Shown: in pieces, positions 35,380 through 46,093 of the stretch
Layout of the letters: every line of letters begins with the position of its first letter
Position numbering within the stretch: the first letter of the stretch is position 1
Assembly (NCBI RefSeq): GCF_021390575.1
Contig: NZ_JAJEJQ010000002.1
Span: 434,001-498,000, forward strand
Direction of reading: 5' to 3'
DNA length: 64,000 nucleotides
Source of the DNA: Paraburkholderia adhaesiva
GTDB taxonomy: Bacteria; Pseudomonadota; Gammaproteobacteria; Burkholderiales; Burkholderiaceae
Notes under the pieces: generated by a model
Databases searched by the model: none
Seen by the model: only the letters and a program-made list of their open reading frames with translations
Told to the model about the DNA's origin: nothing
Position numbers and translations under genes: made by a program

Positions 35380-35655
35380 TCAGTTCAGTTCGATGATGTC
35401 GCCGCGCTGCAGATACTTCGTGAGCGCGACAGTGCCGATGAATCCCATCACGGCGATCAGCAACGCGACTTCGAAGAAGATGGTGGAGCGCAGGCTAATG
35501 CCGTACACGACGATCAGCGCGATGGCGTTGATGTTGAGCGTGTCGAGCGCGACGATGCGGTCGGGCAGCGCCGGGCCGCGCACGAGGCGCACGAGCGTGA
35601 GCAGGCACGCAAGTCCGAGGATGGCGAACGAAACCGGAATGACGATGGCTAGCAT
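35380..35655 (-). CDS. phaF: Monovalent cation/proton antiporter subunit F
   Basis: A 91-residue MnhF/PhaF subunit with three membrane helices. It has the family motif RGPALPDRIVALDTLN and the FFEVALLIAVMGFIGTVALTKYL helix. Its start overlaps the end of the E gene by seven bases, so the two are probably co-translated. Part of the membrane complex that exchanges Na+ or K+ for protons. Confidence 0.94.
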   Translation of the reverse strand: MLAIVIPVSFAILGLACLLTLVRLVRGPALPDRIVALDTLNINAIALIVVYGISLRSTIFFEVALLIAVMGFIGTVALTKYLQRGDIIELN

Positions 35656-36143
35656 GCGAAGATCTCCATCAATGGGGCTTCATAGCGGGTCTTGATTGTG
35701 ACGACGATCGCGGCTTCGTCGACGAGGTCGAGCACGTGGACGATGAGGCGCGTGCGGTCGTCGGAGAGTTCCGCGCACAGCGTGCCGGGGCTCAGCGACA
35801 CGATGCTGATCAGGGCTGTGAGTGCGATTTCGTGAGTGCTGTCGAGCGGCACTTCGATGAATGCAGGCCGCAGGCGATGCGTGGGGCCGAGCACCAGCAG
35901 CGCGACCTGAACGTTCGCGACGATGATGTCGACGAGGACGTGCATCGCGAGCCGCATAAGAAGCCACGGCCGGCCGAAGTGCACCGGCGTCAGCCACAGT
36001 CCTTCGCCGACGATGAAAGCAATCGCGCTGCCGAGCACGGCCCCGAGCAGGATGTTGCCGGCCGAGGCGTCATTCATCATCAGCAGCCAGCTCAGCAGCA
36101 GGATGAGTGTGAGCCAGGGGTGAGGGAAGATCCGTTTCAGCAT
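35649..36143 (-). CDS. phaE: Monovalent cation/proton antiporter subunit E
   Basis: A 164-residue MnhE/PhaE subunit. Two N-terminal membrane helices (PWLTLILLLSWLLMM, NILLGAVLGSAIAFIV) precede the conserved SLSPGTLCAELSDD segment and a soluble C-terminal domain (LIVHVLDL). It follows the D gene after three bases. Needed for assembly of the antiporter. Confidence 0.94.
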   Translation of the reverse strand: MLKRIFPHPWLTLILLLSWLLMMNDASAGNILLGAVLGSAIAFIVGEGLWLTPVHFGRPWLLMRLAMHVLVDIIVANVQVALLVLGPTHRLRPAFIEVPLDSTHEIALTALISIVSLSPGTLCAELSDDRTRLIVHVLDLVDEAAIVVTIKTRYEAPLMEIFAC

Positions 36144-36146
36144 GGG

Positions 36147-37814
36147 TCACCCGTTTTCCGGTGCGTTCAGGATCGCGTGAACGTAGGCCGCGCGATCGAG
36201 CAACTGTGCGGCGGTAGCATCGAGGTAGTTCTTCAGCGGGCCCGCGCCGATCGTCACCGCCAACACGCAGGCAAGCAGCAACGCGCACGCGGCGAGCTTC
36301 GCGGGCGTGCCGCGCGGTGCCGTGGGCGCTGCGCTCGCGAAGGCCTGCGAGGCGGGCACAGCCCAGAAGATGCGCGTGCCGGTGCGGCTCAGCGCGACGA
36401 TCAGCAACAGGCCGGAGATCAGCACGGCGGGCCACAGGACGACGGCCTGCGCGGGGGGCGTGGCCGCGAGCACCATCGCCTTGCCGAGGAATCCGGAGAG
36501 CGGCGGCAAGCCCGCCGCGCCGACGGCGAGTGCGAGATAGAGCAGGGCGGCGGCTTTCGAGGGCCAGGGCTTCGGGGCGCGCGCGGGCGATGCGGCCTGG
36601 ACGACGGCGGTGACGGCAGCGATGGCAACGGCATTGGTCACTTCGGCCACAGCCGTCTCGCCGTCCGGCCCGGACGAGATGGCGGGTGCTGTGGTGTCGT
36701 CGAGCGCGGCGTGCGAAGTGGGCTCGGAAGCTGCGGCGGCTGGGTCTGGCGCTTCGGGCTCGAGCGTGTCGGCGAGCAGGAACAACGCCGCGGAGCATAG
36801 CGTCGTGCTGATGAGGTAGTAGAGCAGCGCGCTCCACGCCGTCGCATTTTGCAGGCTGGCCGCCGCAATCAGGAGGCCCACGGAGACGAGCACGAGATAC
36901 GCGGTCGTTGTCTTGAGGCTCGACACGGCGAGCGCGCCGAGCGCCCCGAAGGCGATCGTCACAATGGCGAGCCACCACGCCCAGTTGTGCATGAACCCTT
37001 CGAGCGCGCCGCCTGCCGCGCCGAAGACGAGTGCGTCGCACCGGAGCATCGCGTAGATGCCGACCTTCGTCATGATCGCGAACAACGCGGCGACCGGGCC
37101 GATCGCACTGCGATACGCCTGGGGCAGCCAGAACGAGAGCGGAAAGACCGCGGCCTTCAGGCCAAACACGAGCATCAGCATCGCACCCGCGAATTGCGCG
37201 AGCGGAAGCGAGGCGGCGTCGAGGTGCGCGAGCCGCTCGCCCATATCGGCCATATTCAGCGTGCCGGTGAGGCCATACAACACGCCTATGGCGACGAGGA
37301 AGAACGACGAGCCCACCAGGTTGAGCAGCATGTAACGCAGACCGCTCATCACGCGGCGGCGGCCGCCGCCGTGCAGCAGCAGCGCATAGGAAGCGATCAG
37401 CAGCAGCTCGAAGAATACGAACAGGTTGAAGAGATCGCCCGCGAGAAACGCGCCATTGAGGCCCATCAGTTCGAACTGGAACAGCGCGCGGAAGTAGCGG
37501 CCGCGCCGCACGTCGGCGCTCGACGTGCCGAGCAGGCAGCAGCACGCAAGCACCGCGGTGAGCAGCAGCATGAGCGCGGCAAGCCGGTCGAGCTGCAGCA
37601 CGATGCCGAACGGCGCGGGCCACGCGCCGAGCGCATAAGTGACGACCGCGCCCGACGACGCGAGCCCGGCGAGCCACACCGCAACCGGCAGCAGCGCGAG
37701 CGTCGCGATCACGCTGAGCACGCGCTGCAGGCGCCGCGCGCGCAGCGGCAGCGCGACGATGGCGCCCGCCGCAACGAGCGGGATCACGATGGGGAGGACG
37801 AGGCTGTGATTCAT
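36147..37814 (-). CDS. phaD: Monovalent cation/proton antiporter subunit D
   Basis: A 555-residue NuoM/NuoN-like proton-translocating subunit. The ATG at 37814 overlaps the C gene's stop. Many membrane helices are visible, with the family motifs FQLMGLNGAFLAGDLFNLFVFFE-like region (about 105-130, here FELMGLNGAFLAGDLFNLFV), GLKAAVFPLSFWLPQAY and KVGIYAMLRCDALVF. A hydrophilic, Ala/Glu-rich insert of about 60 residues (near 335-395) interrupts the C-terminal membrane part; this is longer than usual for the family. It forms one of the ion paths of the complex. Confidence 0.94.
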   Translation of the reverse strand: MNHSLVLPIVIPLVAAGAIVALPLRARRLQRVLSVIATLALLPVAVWLAGLASSGAVVTYALGAWPAPFGIVLQLDRLAALMLLLTAVLACCCLLGTSSADVRRGRYFRALFQFELMGLNGAFLAGDLFNLFVFFELLLIASYALLLHGGGRRRVMSGLRYMLLNLVGSSFFLVAIGVLYGLTGTLNMADMGERLAHLDAASLPLAQFAGAMLMLVFGLKAAVFPLSFWLPQAYRSAIGPVAALFAIMTKVGIYAMLRCDALVFGAAGGALEGFMHNWAWWLAIVTIAFGALGALAVSSLKTTTAYLVLVSVGLLIAAASLQNATAWSALLYYLISTTLCSAALFLLADTLEPEAPDPAAAASEPTSHAALDDTTAPAISSGPDGETAVAEVTNAVAIAAVTAVVQAASPARAPKPWPSKAAALLYLALAVGAAGLPPLSGFLGKAMVLAATPPAQAVVLWPAVLISGLLLIVALSRTGTRIFWAVPASQAFASAAPTAPRGTPAKLAACALLLACVLAVTIGAGPLKNYLDATAAQLLDRAAYVHAILNAPENG

Positions 37815-38188
37815 TCGCCTTGTGTCTCCTTCTCGTTGTCCTGGCCGTCCTGGTTTCCCTGGTTGCCCAGCTTGTCCCGGTCGATGCGATCGGTCCCGTT
37901 GATCGCGAGCGAGCGCAATGCGAGCACCACGGTGAAGGCGGTCATCGCGAAGCCGATCACGATGGCAGTGAGCACGAGCGCCTGCGGCACGGGATCGGCG
38001 TATTGCGCGCCATCGGCGATTACGGGCGGCTTGCCCGTCGAGAGCCGGCCCATGGCGAGCAGGAACAGATTGATCGCGTACGAGAACAGCGTGATCCCGA
38101 AGATCACGGACAGCACGCGCGCGCAGAGCAGCAGGTAAAGACCGCATGCGCAGAGCACGCCGAGCGTCACGGCATAAGCGGCTTCCAT
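37811..38188 (-). CDS. phaC: Monovalent cation/proton antiporter subunit C
   Basis: A 125-residue NuoK-like subunit. The ATG at 38188 overlaps the AB gene's stop, with GGAG upstream. Three membrane helices are seen, with the motifs LFSYAINLFLLAMGRL and DPVPQALVLTAIVIGFAMTA typical of MnhC/PhaC. The tail after about residue 100 is hydrophilic and rich in Asp, Gln, Asn and Gly. Confidence 0.94.
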   Translation of the reverse strand: MEAAYAVTLGVLCACGLYLLLCARVLSVIFGITLFSYAINLFLLAMGRLSTGKPPVIADGAQYADPVPQALVLTAIVIGFAMTAFTVVLALRSLAINGTDRIDRDKLGNQGNQDGQDNEKETQGE

Positions 38189-40989
38189 CAGCTTTTCTCC
38201 ACCGATTGCAGGTCTTTGTCGCGCACGCCGAGGTGCGAGACTATCGTGAGCGTCGTGCCGACCACCGCGCAGAAGACGCCGAGGTCGAACAGCATCGCCG
38301 TGCTCAATTCGATTTCCCCGACGAGCGGCACATGGAAATGCCCGAACGCGGTTGTGAGGAACGGCTGCCCGAATGCAAGGCTGCCGAGCCCGGTGCCCGC
38401 GGCCACGAGAAGGCCGAATCCCGCGAGTGCGCGATAGTTGATGCGGATGCGCGATTCGGTCCACAGCACGCCGCTCGCCAGGTACTGCAGCAGCAGCGCC
38501 ACGGAAAAGATCAGCGCGGCGATGAAGCCGCCGCCCGGCAGGTTATGGCCGCGCAGGAACACGAACACGGCGACGAGCGTCGTGAGCGGCAGCATGAGCC
38601 GCGCGAGGATGGCAAGCAGCAGGGGATGCGACTGCGACGTCCACGGCAGGCCGCCCGGCCCCGTGGAGGGCGCCGCGAGGCGCAGGCCGCGCAGCAGCGC
38701 CTTCACGGCAATGCCGGCGACCGTGAGCACGCTGATCTCGACCATCGTGTCGAAGCCGCGGAAGTCCACGAGGATCACGTTCACCACGTTATGTCCGCCG
38801 CTGCCCGGCAGCGCGTTCGCGAGAAAGAACGGCGCGATGCCCTGGCTGGGCGCGCGGGTCATCACGGCCCAGGCGACGACGCCTATCAGCGCGCCGCCCG
38901 CAACCGCAATCACGCCATTGCGAACGCGCGCGCCCGAGCGCTCGACGACGCGCTGCCTGTTCGGCAGGAAGTAGAGCGCGAGCACGAGCAGCAGGACCGT
39001 CACGATTTCGACCGACATCTGCGTGAGTGCGAGATCGGGGGCGGAGAAGCGCGCGAACGCGAGCGTGACGAAGAGGCCACAGGTGCCGAGCAGGATGAGC
39101 GCGAGGAGCGGGTTCGCGCGCGTGCGCACCACGGCGAGCGCAAGCAGCGCGAGGAATCCGAGACCCGCGAGCGTGATTACATCGATCGGCGTGGGGGCGA
39201 GCGGACCGCCGATCTGGTCGAGCGCGAGCAGCGCGGAGCCCGGCACGACGATCATCGCGGCGATCATCCACGTCAGATACGTCGGCAGCGAGCCGTTTTC
39301 AAACACGCGCACGACGACGGCGGCGGCCTGCTCGAGATGCTGCACGAAGCGGTCGAAGCCTTCGCTCGCATTCATTTCGGAGAGCCGCGAGCGGTGATGG
39401 CGGAACGCGTCGCGGCGCATGAAAAACAGCAGCGCGCCCGCGCAGAACGACACCGCGCTCATGACGAGCGGCAGGTTCAGGCCGTGCCAGATGCTCAGGC
39501 TGTATTCGGGCACGGTGCCGCCCAGCGCGAACCACGCCGCCGATTCGAGCATGCGTCCGATCGTCTGCTGCGGAAAAAGGCCGACGGCGAGGCACAGCAC
39601 CACGAGAATCTCGACGGGCAGCCGCATGAAGCGCGGCGGTTCATGCGGCGGGAAGTGCGGCAGGTCGCGCGGCGTGGCACCGTCCCAGAACACGCCATAA
39701 AAGAAGCGCAGCGAATACGCCACTGAAAGCCCCGTCGCCACGACGGCGAGCGCCGGAATCACCCAGTTGAAGTCGCCGAACAGCCCTTGTGCGAGTGTCT
39801 CGCCGAAGAACATTTCCTTCGAGAGAAAGCCGTTGAGCAGCGGCACGCCGGCCATCGCGAGCGAAGCGACGCCCGCGAGCGCGGCCGTATGCGGCATGTA
39901 GCGGCCCAGCCCGCGCAGGCGGCCGAGGTCGCGCGTGCCGGTTTCGTGATCGATGATGCCCGCCGCCATGAACAGCGACGCCTTGAACACCGCGTGATTG
40001 AACGTGTGGAACAGCGCGGCGACGGTGGAAAGATCCGTGTCGAGGCCGAACAGCAGCATGATGAGGCCGAGGTGACTGATCGTCGAATAGGCGAGCAGGC
40101 CCTTGAGGTCGCGTTGCACGAGCGCCAGCGCCGCGCCGCCCGCGAGCGTCACGAGGCCGACGAGGCTCACCGCGTAGCCCCACCAGTTCGTGCCCTCCAG
40201 CACCGGATAGAGGCGCGCCAGCAGGAACACACCGGCTTTCACCATCGTCGCCGAGTGAAGGTATGACGAAACGGGCGTCGGCGCGGACATCGCGTGCGGC
40301 AGCCAGAAGTGGAACGGGAACTGCGCCGACTTCGTGAACGCGGCGAAGAGGATCAGCAGCAGGATCGTGGGATAGAGCGGATGTTGCTGCACCTGGCCCG
40401 CGTGTGCGAGCACGTCGGTCAGTTCATAGCTGCCGCAGACGCGACCAAGCAGCAGCACGGCCGCGAGCAGTGCGAGGCCGCCCGCGCCCGTGATCGTGAG
40501 CGCCATGCGGGCGCCGCGCCGCGCGTCGGGGCGCGAGGGCCAGAAGCCGATCAGCAGGAACGAGACGAGGCTCGTCAGCTCCCAGAAAACGACGAGCAGC
40601 AGCAGGTTGTCCGAGAGCACGACGCCGAGCATCGCGCCCATGAAGAGCAGCAGGAGCAGGTAAAGGCGTGGCAGCGACTCACTGCCGGCAAGGTAGTAAT
40701 GCGCGTAGATAAAGATGAGCACGCCGATCGCGAGCACGAGGAACGCGAACATGAACGAGAGCCCGTCGAGCCGCAATGCAAGCGAAAGGCCGAGCCCCGG
40801 TACCCAGTCGTGGCGCCATGACAGGACGCCGAAGGTTGCCATGCCGATGCGCTCGCTCGACAGCAGTCCGAGGCCGATCAGCGCTGCCCCGAACGCGATC
40901 CAGGTGGTGAGCGGCCGCGCGAGCTGTGTCGCCAGCGCGACGAGCGCCGCTGCTGCGAACGGTAGGACGACCAGCCACGCCAATGCCAT
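38188..40989 (-). CDS. phaAB: Monovalent cation/proton antiporter fused subunits A and B
   Basis: A 933-residue protein; the ATG at 40989 begins the hydrophobic start MALAWLVVLPFAAAALVAL. The NuoL-like part has LYLLLLLFMGAMLGVVLSDN, WELTSLVSFLLIGFW, KSAQFPFHFWLPHAMSAPTPVSSYLHSATMVKAG (in part) and FNHAVFKASLFMAAGIIDHE. After about residue 650 an MnhB-type domain follows, with VNVILVDFRGFDTMVEISVL and GHNLPGGGFIAALIFSVALLL. The A-B fusion plus the order AB-C-D-E-F-G marks a group 2 Mrp or Pha system. Such complexes expel Na+ or K+ for pH and salt homeostasis; the ion cannot be told from sequence. Confidence 0.95.
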   Translation of the reverse strand: MALAWLVVLPFAAAALVALATQLARPLTTWIAFGAALIGLGLLSSERIGMATFGVLSWRHDWVPGLGLSLALRLDGLSFMFAFLVLAIGVLIFIYAHYYLAGSESLPRLYLLLLLFMGAMLGVVLSDNLLLLVVFWELTSLVSFLLIGFWPSRPDARRGARMALTITGAGGLALLAAVLLLGRVCGSYELTDVLAHAGQVQQHPLYPTILLLILFAAFTKSAQFPFHFWLPHAMSAPTPVSSYLHSATMVKAGVFLLARLYPVLEGTNWWGYAVSLVGLVTLAGGAALALVQRDLKGLLAYSTISHLGLIMLLFGLDTDLSTVAALFHTFNHAVFKASLFMAAGIIDHETGTRDLGRLRGLGRYMPHTAALAGVASLAMAGVPLLNGFLSKEMFFGETLAQGLFGDFNWVIPALAVVATGLSVAYSLRFFYGVFWDGATPRDLPHFPPHEPPRFMRLPVEILVVLCLAVGLFPQQTIGRMLESAAWFALGGTVPEYSLSIWHGLNLPLVMSAVSFCAGALLFFMRRDAFRHHRSRLSEMNASEGFDRFVQHLEQAAAVVVRVFENGSLPTYLTWMIAAMIVVPGSALLALDQIGGPLAPTPIDVITLAGLGFLALLALAVVRTRANPLLALILLGTCGLFVTLAFARFSAPDLALTQMSVEIVTVLLLVLALYFLPNRQRVVERSGARVRNGVIAVAGGALIGVVAWAVMTRAPSQGIAPFFLANALPGSGGHNVVNVILVDFRGFDTMVEISVLTVAGIAVKALLRGLRLAAPSTGPGGLPWTSQSHPLLLAILARLMLPLTTLVAVFVFLRGHNLPGGGFIAALIFSVALLLQYLASGVLWTESRIRINYRALAGFGLLVAAGTGLGSLAFGQPFLTTAFGHFHVPLVGEIELSTAMLFDLGVFCAVVGTTLTIVSHLGVRDKDLQSVEKS

Positions 40990-41147
40990 TCGACTCTCTC
41001 CGGTAACGCCTGCATGAAAGAAACGGGGTGCCGGAATGTCGCGCACCGAAGACAACGATCATAGCTGCAAATGACGACGCTGCCGCTTATCCTGAAAATG
41101 CTTTGAAGCCGGCCGACTGGGAACCGCGGAGCCGCGCGCACGAAGGC

Positions 41148-42275
41148 TCAGGCCATCTGGCTCAGCGTCTTGCGAAACCGCATGAGCGAGAGCGCAAACA
41201 GCACGCTGCCGATTACCACGAGCCACAGGAACGACGGCCAGACGACGCCGATGCCCGCGCCCCGATAGAGGATCGCCTGGCTCAGTTCGACGAAATGCGT
41301 GGTGGGCGCAACGAGCATGAGGTCCTGCGCGAACTGGGGCATGGACTCGCGCGGCGTGTTGCCGCCCGAGAGCATCTGCAGCGGCAGCATCACGAGCACG
41401 AGCAGCATGCCGAACTGCGGCATGCTGCGTGCGAGCGTCGCCATGTAGATGCCCATGGAGGTCGTGGCGAACAGATGCAGCGCCGCGCCGGTGAGAAAGA
41501 GCGGCACCGACCCTTCGATGGGTACGCGCAGGGCGCCGCGCACGATGAAGGTCACCGAACACGCGGCCGCCACGAGCACGACGAGCCCCATCGACCAGAT
41601 CTTGGCGAGCATGATCTCGGTGGGCGTGACGGGCATGACGAGCAGATGCTCGATGGTGCCGTGCTCGCGCTCGCGGATGAGCGCCGCGCCCGTGAGGATG
41701 ATCGAGAGCATCGTTACGTTGTTGATGATTTCCATGAGCGAGCCGAACCACGCCTGGGTGAGATTCGGATTGAAGCGCATGCGTACCGCGAGATCGACAG
41801 CCGAAACCGCCGACGTGCGATAGCGGTTCGCGAACGTGCTCACTTCGTCGCTGATCATCTGCTGGATATAGCCGCTGCCCGTGAACGCCTGGCTCATGCG
41901 CGTTGCGTCCACGTTGAGCTGTACCTCGGCGGCGCGGCCTGCCAGCACATCGCGCTGCAGGTTCGGCGGAATGCTGAGCACGAAGGTGTAGCGGCCCGCG
42001 TCCATGCCCGCATCGGCTTCGGCGGGCGTGACGTGCTTTGGCACGATGAAATGCGGCGGGAAAAACGCCTCGATGATGCGCTGCGAAAGCGGCGAAACGT
42101 CGTAGTCGATCACGGCGATGGGCGCCAGATGCAGCGTCTCGGGCCGCGCGGTCGCCGAGGAGTAGATCATCGCCGTGAACGAGAAAATGATGAAGATCAG
42201 CAGCATGGGATCGCGCGCGAGGCTCCAGAGCTCTTTCACACCCAGGCGGTAGATGTTGGCGAGCGTGCGGCCCAT
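41148..42275 (-). CDS. ABC-2 type permease, YhhJ-like
   Basis: A 375-residue membrane protein with one N-terminal helix (PMLLIFIIFSFTAMIYS), a large periplasmic domain (about 45-175) and five helices at the C-terminal end. REREHGTIEHLLVMPVTPTEI is the typical ABC-2 permease signature. Its start is one base from the end of the RbbA-like gene. By analogy with E. coli yhiI-rbbA-yhhJ it supplies a transport half with that protein. The substrate is unknown. Confidence 0.9.
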   Translation of the reverse strand: MGRTLANIYRLGVKELWSLARDPMLLIFIIFSFTAMIYSSATARPETLHLAPIAVIDYDVSPLSQRIIEAFFPPHFIVPKHVTPAEADAGMDAGRYTFVLSIPPNLQRDVLAGRAAEVQLNVDATRMSQAFTGSGYIQQMISDEVSTFANRYRTSAVSAVDLAVRMRFNPNLTQAWFGSLMEIINNVTMLSIILTGAALIREREHGTIEHLLVMPVTPTEIMLAKIWSMGLVVLVAAACSVTFIVRGALRVPIEGSVPLFLTGAALHLFATTSMGIYMATLARSMPQFGMLLVLVMLPLQMLSGGNTPRESMPQFAQDLMLVAPTTHFVELSQAILYRGAGIGVVWPSFLWLVVIGSVLFALSLMRFRKTLSQMA

Positions 42276-42276
42276 G

Positions 42277-45012
42277 TCAGGTCTCCTGCTTCTTGAGCAG
42301 CAGGGCGGTCAGGCCGATCACGATGGGCGAAGCAATGGCGAGCGGCCAGAACGACGCGTAGAGGTCGGGGAAATGCAGCCCCTTGTTGAACACGCCGCGG
42401 CTGATCGTGAGCATGTGGCTCGCCGGATAGATCTGCCCGATCACGCGTCCCGCGCCCTCCAGCGACGAAACGGGCGTGAGCATGCCCGCGAACTGCACGG
42501 TGGGCACCATCGTGCCGATCATCGTGAAGAAGAGCGCGGCGATCTGGCTCTTCGTGAACGTCGAGGCGAGCAGGCCGATCGCCGTCGAGCACAGGGCGTA
42601 GAGCACCGCTGCGGCGAACAGCGTCAGGAAGCTGCCCTTGATCGGCACGTCGAACACCGTGACCGCGAGCAACGTCATCAGCAGAAAGTTGACGAGCGCG
42701 AGCAGCACATAGGGCGCCTGCTTGCCGAGCAGGAATTCGAGGCGCGTCACGGGCGTTACATATAGATTGATGATCGAGCCCAGCTCTTTTTCGCGCACCA
42801 CGGCGAGCGCGGTCAGCATGGCCGGCATCATGAGCAGCAGCATCGGAATCACGGCGGGCACCATCGCGGGCAGGCTGCGCACGTCGGGGTTGTATCTGAA
42901 GCGCGTTTGTACGGTGACGGGCGATTGAACGGTGGTGCCGAGCCGTTGCGATGCCTGTTGCAGCAGCCACACCGCGTGCAGGCCTTGCACATAGCCGCGC
43001 ACGGTTTCCGCGCGCTGCGGCATCGCGCCGTCGATCCATACGCCGATCTGCACGGGCCTGCCGCGTGCGACGTCGCGCGCGAAGCCGGGCGGAATCTCGA
43101 TGGCGAGCGCGAGTTCGCCGCTGCGCATGCGGCGGTCCATGTCCACGTGGTTTGCAATGGGCGGCCGCTCGATGAAATAGCGCGAGCCCACGATGTTCAA
43201 TTCGTAGTTCTGGGAAAGCGTGGTCCGGTCGTGGTCGAGCACGGCGAAGCGCAGATCCTCCACGTCCATGCTGATGCCGAAGCCCATCACGAACATCAGC
43301 AGCAGCGAGCCCGCGAGCGCGAGCGTCGCGCGCACGGGGTCGCGTCGGAGTTCGAGCGCCTCGCGCCACATGTAGCTGTATGCACGCTGGAAGTTGAAGC
43401 CGCGATGCCGCGCATGTTCTGCGCTCGCGTCCGCGTGAGTGCCGAGAGCCGCGAGTTCGCCGGTCGCAGTCGCTTCCGTGCCCGCACCCGCATCGACGAG
43501 ATACGCGATGAACGCTTCTTCGAGCGTCGCCGCACCGCGCCCCTGCGTGATCGCATCGGGCGTATCGCTGACGAGCACGCGGCCCGCGTGCATCAACGAC
43601 ATGCGATCGCACCGCTGCGCTTCGTTCATGAAGTGCGTCGAGATGAAAATCGTGACGCGGTCGTCGCGAGCGAGTGCGATGAGCAGGCGCCAGAAGTTGT
43701 CGCGTGCGACGGGATCGACGCCGGACGTCGGTTCGTCGAGGATCAGCAGTTCCGGCTTGTGCACCATCGCGACCGCGAGCGAAAGCCGCTGACGCACGCC
43801 GAGCGGCAGATTCGCGGGCAGCGTATCGAGTGCTTCCGCGAGATCGAAGCGCTCGACCATCTCGGCGACGCGCGCGTCGATATCCGCTTCCGGCACGTGA
43901 AAGAGCCTCGCATGTAGTACGAGGTTCTGACGCACGGTCAGCTCGCCGTACAGCGAGAACGCTTGCGACATGTAGCCGACACGACGCCGCGTGTCGAGGT
44001 CGCGCGGATCGACTTCGTGCCCGAAGAGCCAGGCCTTGCCGTCCGAAGCGGGAAGGAGGCCTGTGAGCATTTTCATCGTTGTGGACTTGCCGCAGCCGTT
44101 CGAGCCGAGAAAGCCAAATATCTCGCCGCGCCGGATGCGAAAGCTCACGTGATCGACTGCGACGAAATCGCCGAAGCGCATCGTCAGGTCCTTCGCCTCG
44201 ATGGCGATTTCGGCGCTTTCGTCGGCTTGCAGCGGGACGATCACCACGGGTTCGTGGCCGCGCTTCTTCGATTCGGGCAGCAGCGCGATGAACGCCTCTT
44301 CGAGCGATGTCGTTTGCGTGCGTTCGAGCAGTTCATCGGGTGTGCCGGTGGCGAGGATCGCGCCGTCGTCCATCGCGATCAGCCAGTCGAAGCGTTGCGC
44401 CTCGTCCATATACGCGGTCGCTACGATCACGCTCATCGAGGGCCGTTCCTTGCGGATGCCGTTGATGAGATCCCAGAACTGCGCGCGCGCGAGCGGATCG
44501 ACGCCCGTCGTGGGTTCGTCGAGGATCAGCAGGTCGGGGTCGTGAATGAGCGCACAGCACAGGCCGAGCTTCTGCTTCATGCCGCCAGATAGCTTGCCGG
44601 CAGGACGCGCGAGGAACGGGTCGAGTCCCGTCGCGCGCGTCAGTGCGTCGATACGGCGGCGGCGCTCGTCTTCGTCGTGGCCGAAGAGGCGCCCGAAGAA
44701 TTGCAGGTTCTCTTCAACCGAGAGCGTGGGATACAGATTCTTGCCGAGGCCTTGCGGCATGTAGGCGATGCGCGGGCACACGTCGTCGCGATGCTTCTTG
44801 CTCGACATGTCGCCGCCGAGCACCCAAACCTTGCCTTCCTGCACCGCGCGCGAACCCGCCACTAGCGCGAGCAGGCTCGACTTGCCGACGCCGTCCGGTC
44901 CGATCAGCCCGACCATGAGGCCGGCCGGCACGTCCTGCGTGACGTCGTTGAGCGCGACCGTTTTGCCGTAGCGCAGCGTGACGTGTTCGACGCGGACCGC
45001 GGGCTCGCTCAT
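42277..45012 (-). CDS. rbbA: RbbA-type protein: two ABC ATPase domains fused to a permease
   Basis: A 911-residue fusion. The ATG at 45012 shares one base with the upstream stop (TGATG). ATPase domain 1 (about 5-225) has Walker [10 protein letters not shown] (38-46), signature [10 protein letters not shown] and Walker [14 protein letters not shown]. Domain 2 (about 270-490) has GSNGCGKST, an unusual signature [10 protein letters not shown] and [13 protein letters not shown]. The C-terminal ABC-2 permease (about 540-905) has [25 protein letters not shown]. coli RbbA is described as ribosome-associated, but with HlyD and NodT partners an export role is more likely here. Confidence 0.93.
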   Translation of the reverse strand: MSEPAVRVEHVTLRYGKTVALNDVTQDVPAGLMVGLIGPDGVGKSSLLALVAGSRAVQEGKVWVLGGDMSSKKHRDDVCPRIAYMPQGLGKNLYPTLSVEENLQFFGRLFGHDEDERRRRIDALTRATGLDPFLARPAGKLSGGMKQKLGLCCALIHDPDLLILDEPTTGVDPLARAQFWDLINGIRKERPSMSVIVATAYMDEAQRFDWLIAMDDGAILATGTPDELLERTQTTSLEEAFIALLPESKKRGHEPVVIVPLQADESAEIAIEAKDLTMRFGDFVAVDHVSFRIRRGEIFGFLGSNGCGKSTTMKMLTGLLPASDGKAWLFGHEVDPRDLDTRRRVGYMSQAFSLYGELTVRQNLVLHARLFHVPEADIDARVAEMVERFDLAEALDTLPANLPLGVRQRLSLAVAMVHKPELLILDEPTSGVDPVARDNFWRLLIALARDDRVTIFISTHFMNEAQRCDRMSLMHAGRVLVSDTPDAITQGRGAATLEEAFIAYLVDAGAGTEATATGELAALGTHADASAEHARHRGFNFQRAYSYMWREALELRRDPVRATLALAGSLLLMFVMGFGISMDVEDLRFAVLDHDRTTLSQNYELNIVGSRYFIERPPIANHVDMDRRMRSGELALAIEIPPGFARDVARGRPVQIGVWIDGAMPQRAETVRGYVQGLHAVWLLQQASQRLGTTVQSPVTVQTRFRYNPDVRSLPAMVPAVIPMLLLMMPAMLTALAVVREKELGSIINLYVTPVTRLEFLLGKQAPYVLLALVNFLLMTLLAVTVFDVPIKGSFLTLFAAAVLYALCSTAIGLLASTFTKSQIAALFFTMIGTMVPTVQFAGMLTPVSSLEGAGRVIGQIYPASHMLTISRGVFNKGLHFPDLYASFWPLAIASPIVIGLTALLLKKQET

Positions 45013-46079
45013 CAGGGCATCCTCACCTGAAGATTCGCGGGCCATTCTTCATCGGATTCGAGCTTGATCCATGCGACGCCAGGCAAGCCGGTCTTCACAT
45101 ACTTGAGATGCTGTTGCAGCAGATCCGGATCGATCTGCGCCCTGATGCGGAACATGAGCTTCTCGCGCTCGCTCTGCGTTTCGACTGTTTTCGGCGTGAA
45201 TTGCGCCGTCGAGGAAACGAATGTCACCTTCGCGGGAATCACCCATTGCGGCGCGGCGTCGAGCACGATGTGCACGTCCTGGCCTATCGCCACGCGTCCG
45301 GCGGCCTGCGTGGGCAGGAAGAAAGTCATGTAGACATCCGAAAGATCGACCATGTTGAGGACCCGGCCGCCTGCGGCGAGCACCTCGCCCGGCTGTGCCA
45401 CGCGAAACTGCACGCGGCCCGCACGCGGGGCCTTGAGGTCGCTGTCGGTGATATCGGCCTTGACTCGGTCGATGGTGGCCTGCGCGGCGGCGATAGCTGA
45501 CGTCGCGCCCGTCTGTTGCGCGCGTGCAGCGGTCACCGCAGCGGCGGCTGCCGTGACCTGTGCGCTGGCGGCAGCGACGGCGGCCTGCGCGCTCTTCACG
45601 CGCGCGCGGTCGTCGTCGAGTTCCTGCATCGACGAAGCACCTTCCTTCGACAGCTTTTCCGAGCGCGCGAGACGGCGGCGCGCGGCGTCGAGTTCGCTCT
45701 GGCGCTGCGTGACGACCGCTTCGGCTGCGCGCTGGTCGCTCTCGCGCAGCGCGATCTGCGCCTTCGCGCTCGCTTCGCTGTTGATGGCCTGCTGGTGCTG
45801 CGCCTGAGCTTCCCGGCTCTGCGCCTCCAGTGTGTCGACCTGCATGTGCGCGAGCGTCTGGCCTGCCGAGACGAAATCGCCTTCTCTCACGAGCACATCT
45901 TTCACGCGGCCGCCGAGCTTCGTGGCGATGTCGATTTCGGTGGCTTCGATGCGGCCGTTGCCGTTGACGAAACCCTCTCCGGGACCGCGATTCGCGATCA
46001 TGCGCCAGCCGAAATAGCCGCCCGCCGCGACCACGATCACGACGAGGGCAGGTATCAGTTTGCGGGCTGTGATCTGCAT
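45012..46079 (-). CDS. HlyD-family periplasmic adaptor, YhiI-like
   Basis: A 355-residue membrane fusion protein. One N-terminal helix anchors it in the inner membrane ([18 protein letters not shown]). A split biotinyl-lipoyl domain ([40 protein letters not shown]) flanks a long alpha-hairpin rich in Ala, Gln and Arg (about 75-210). The beta-barrel part follows. It bridges the RbbA/YhhJ transporter and the outer-membrane factor. It lies 14 bases from the NodT-type gene and overlaps the RbbA gene by one base. Confidence 0.94.
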   Translation of the reverse strand: MQITARKLIPALVVIVVAAGGYFGWRMIANRGPGEGFVNGNGRIEATEIDIATKLGGRVKDVLVREGDFVSAGQTLAHMQVDTLEAQSREAQAQHQQAINSEASAKAQIALRESDQRAAEAVVTQRQSELDAARRRLARSEKLSKEGASSMQELDDDRARVKSAQAAVAAASAQVTAAAAAVTAARAQQTGATSAIAAAQATIDRVKADITDSDLKAPRAGRVQFRVAQPGEVLAAGGRVLNMVDLSDVYMTFFLPTQAAGRVAIGQDVHIVLDAAPQWVIPAKVTFVSSTAQFTPKTVETQSEREKLMFRIRAQIDPDLLQQHLKYVKTGLPGVAWIKLESDEEWPANLQVRMP

Positions 46080-46093
46080 GACGGGAACCTCGG

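Noticed and set aside
36849..39726. Two long plus-strand frames (429 and 526 codons) opposite the antiporter genes
   Set aside because: Glu/Arg/Gln/His-rich shadow frames of membrane proteins; the minus strand holds six ordered antiporter genes.
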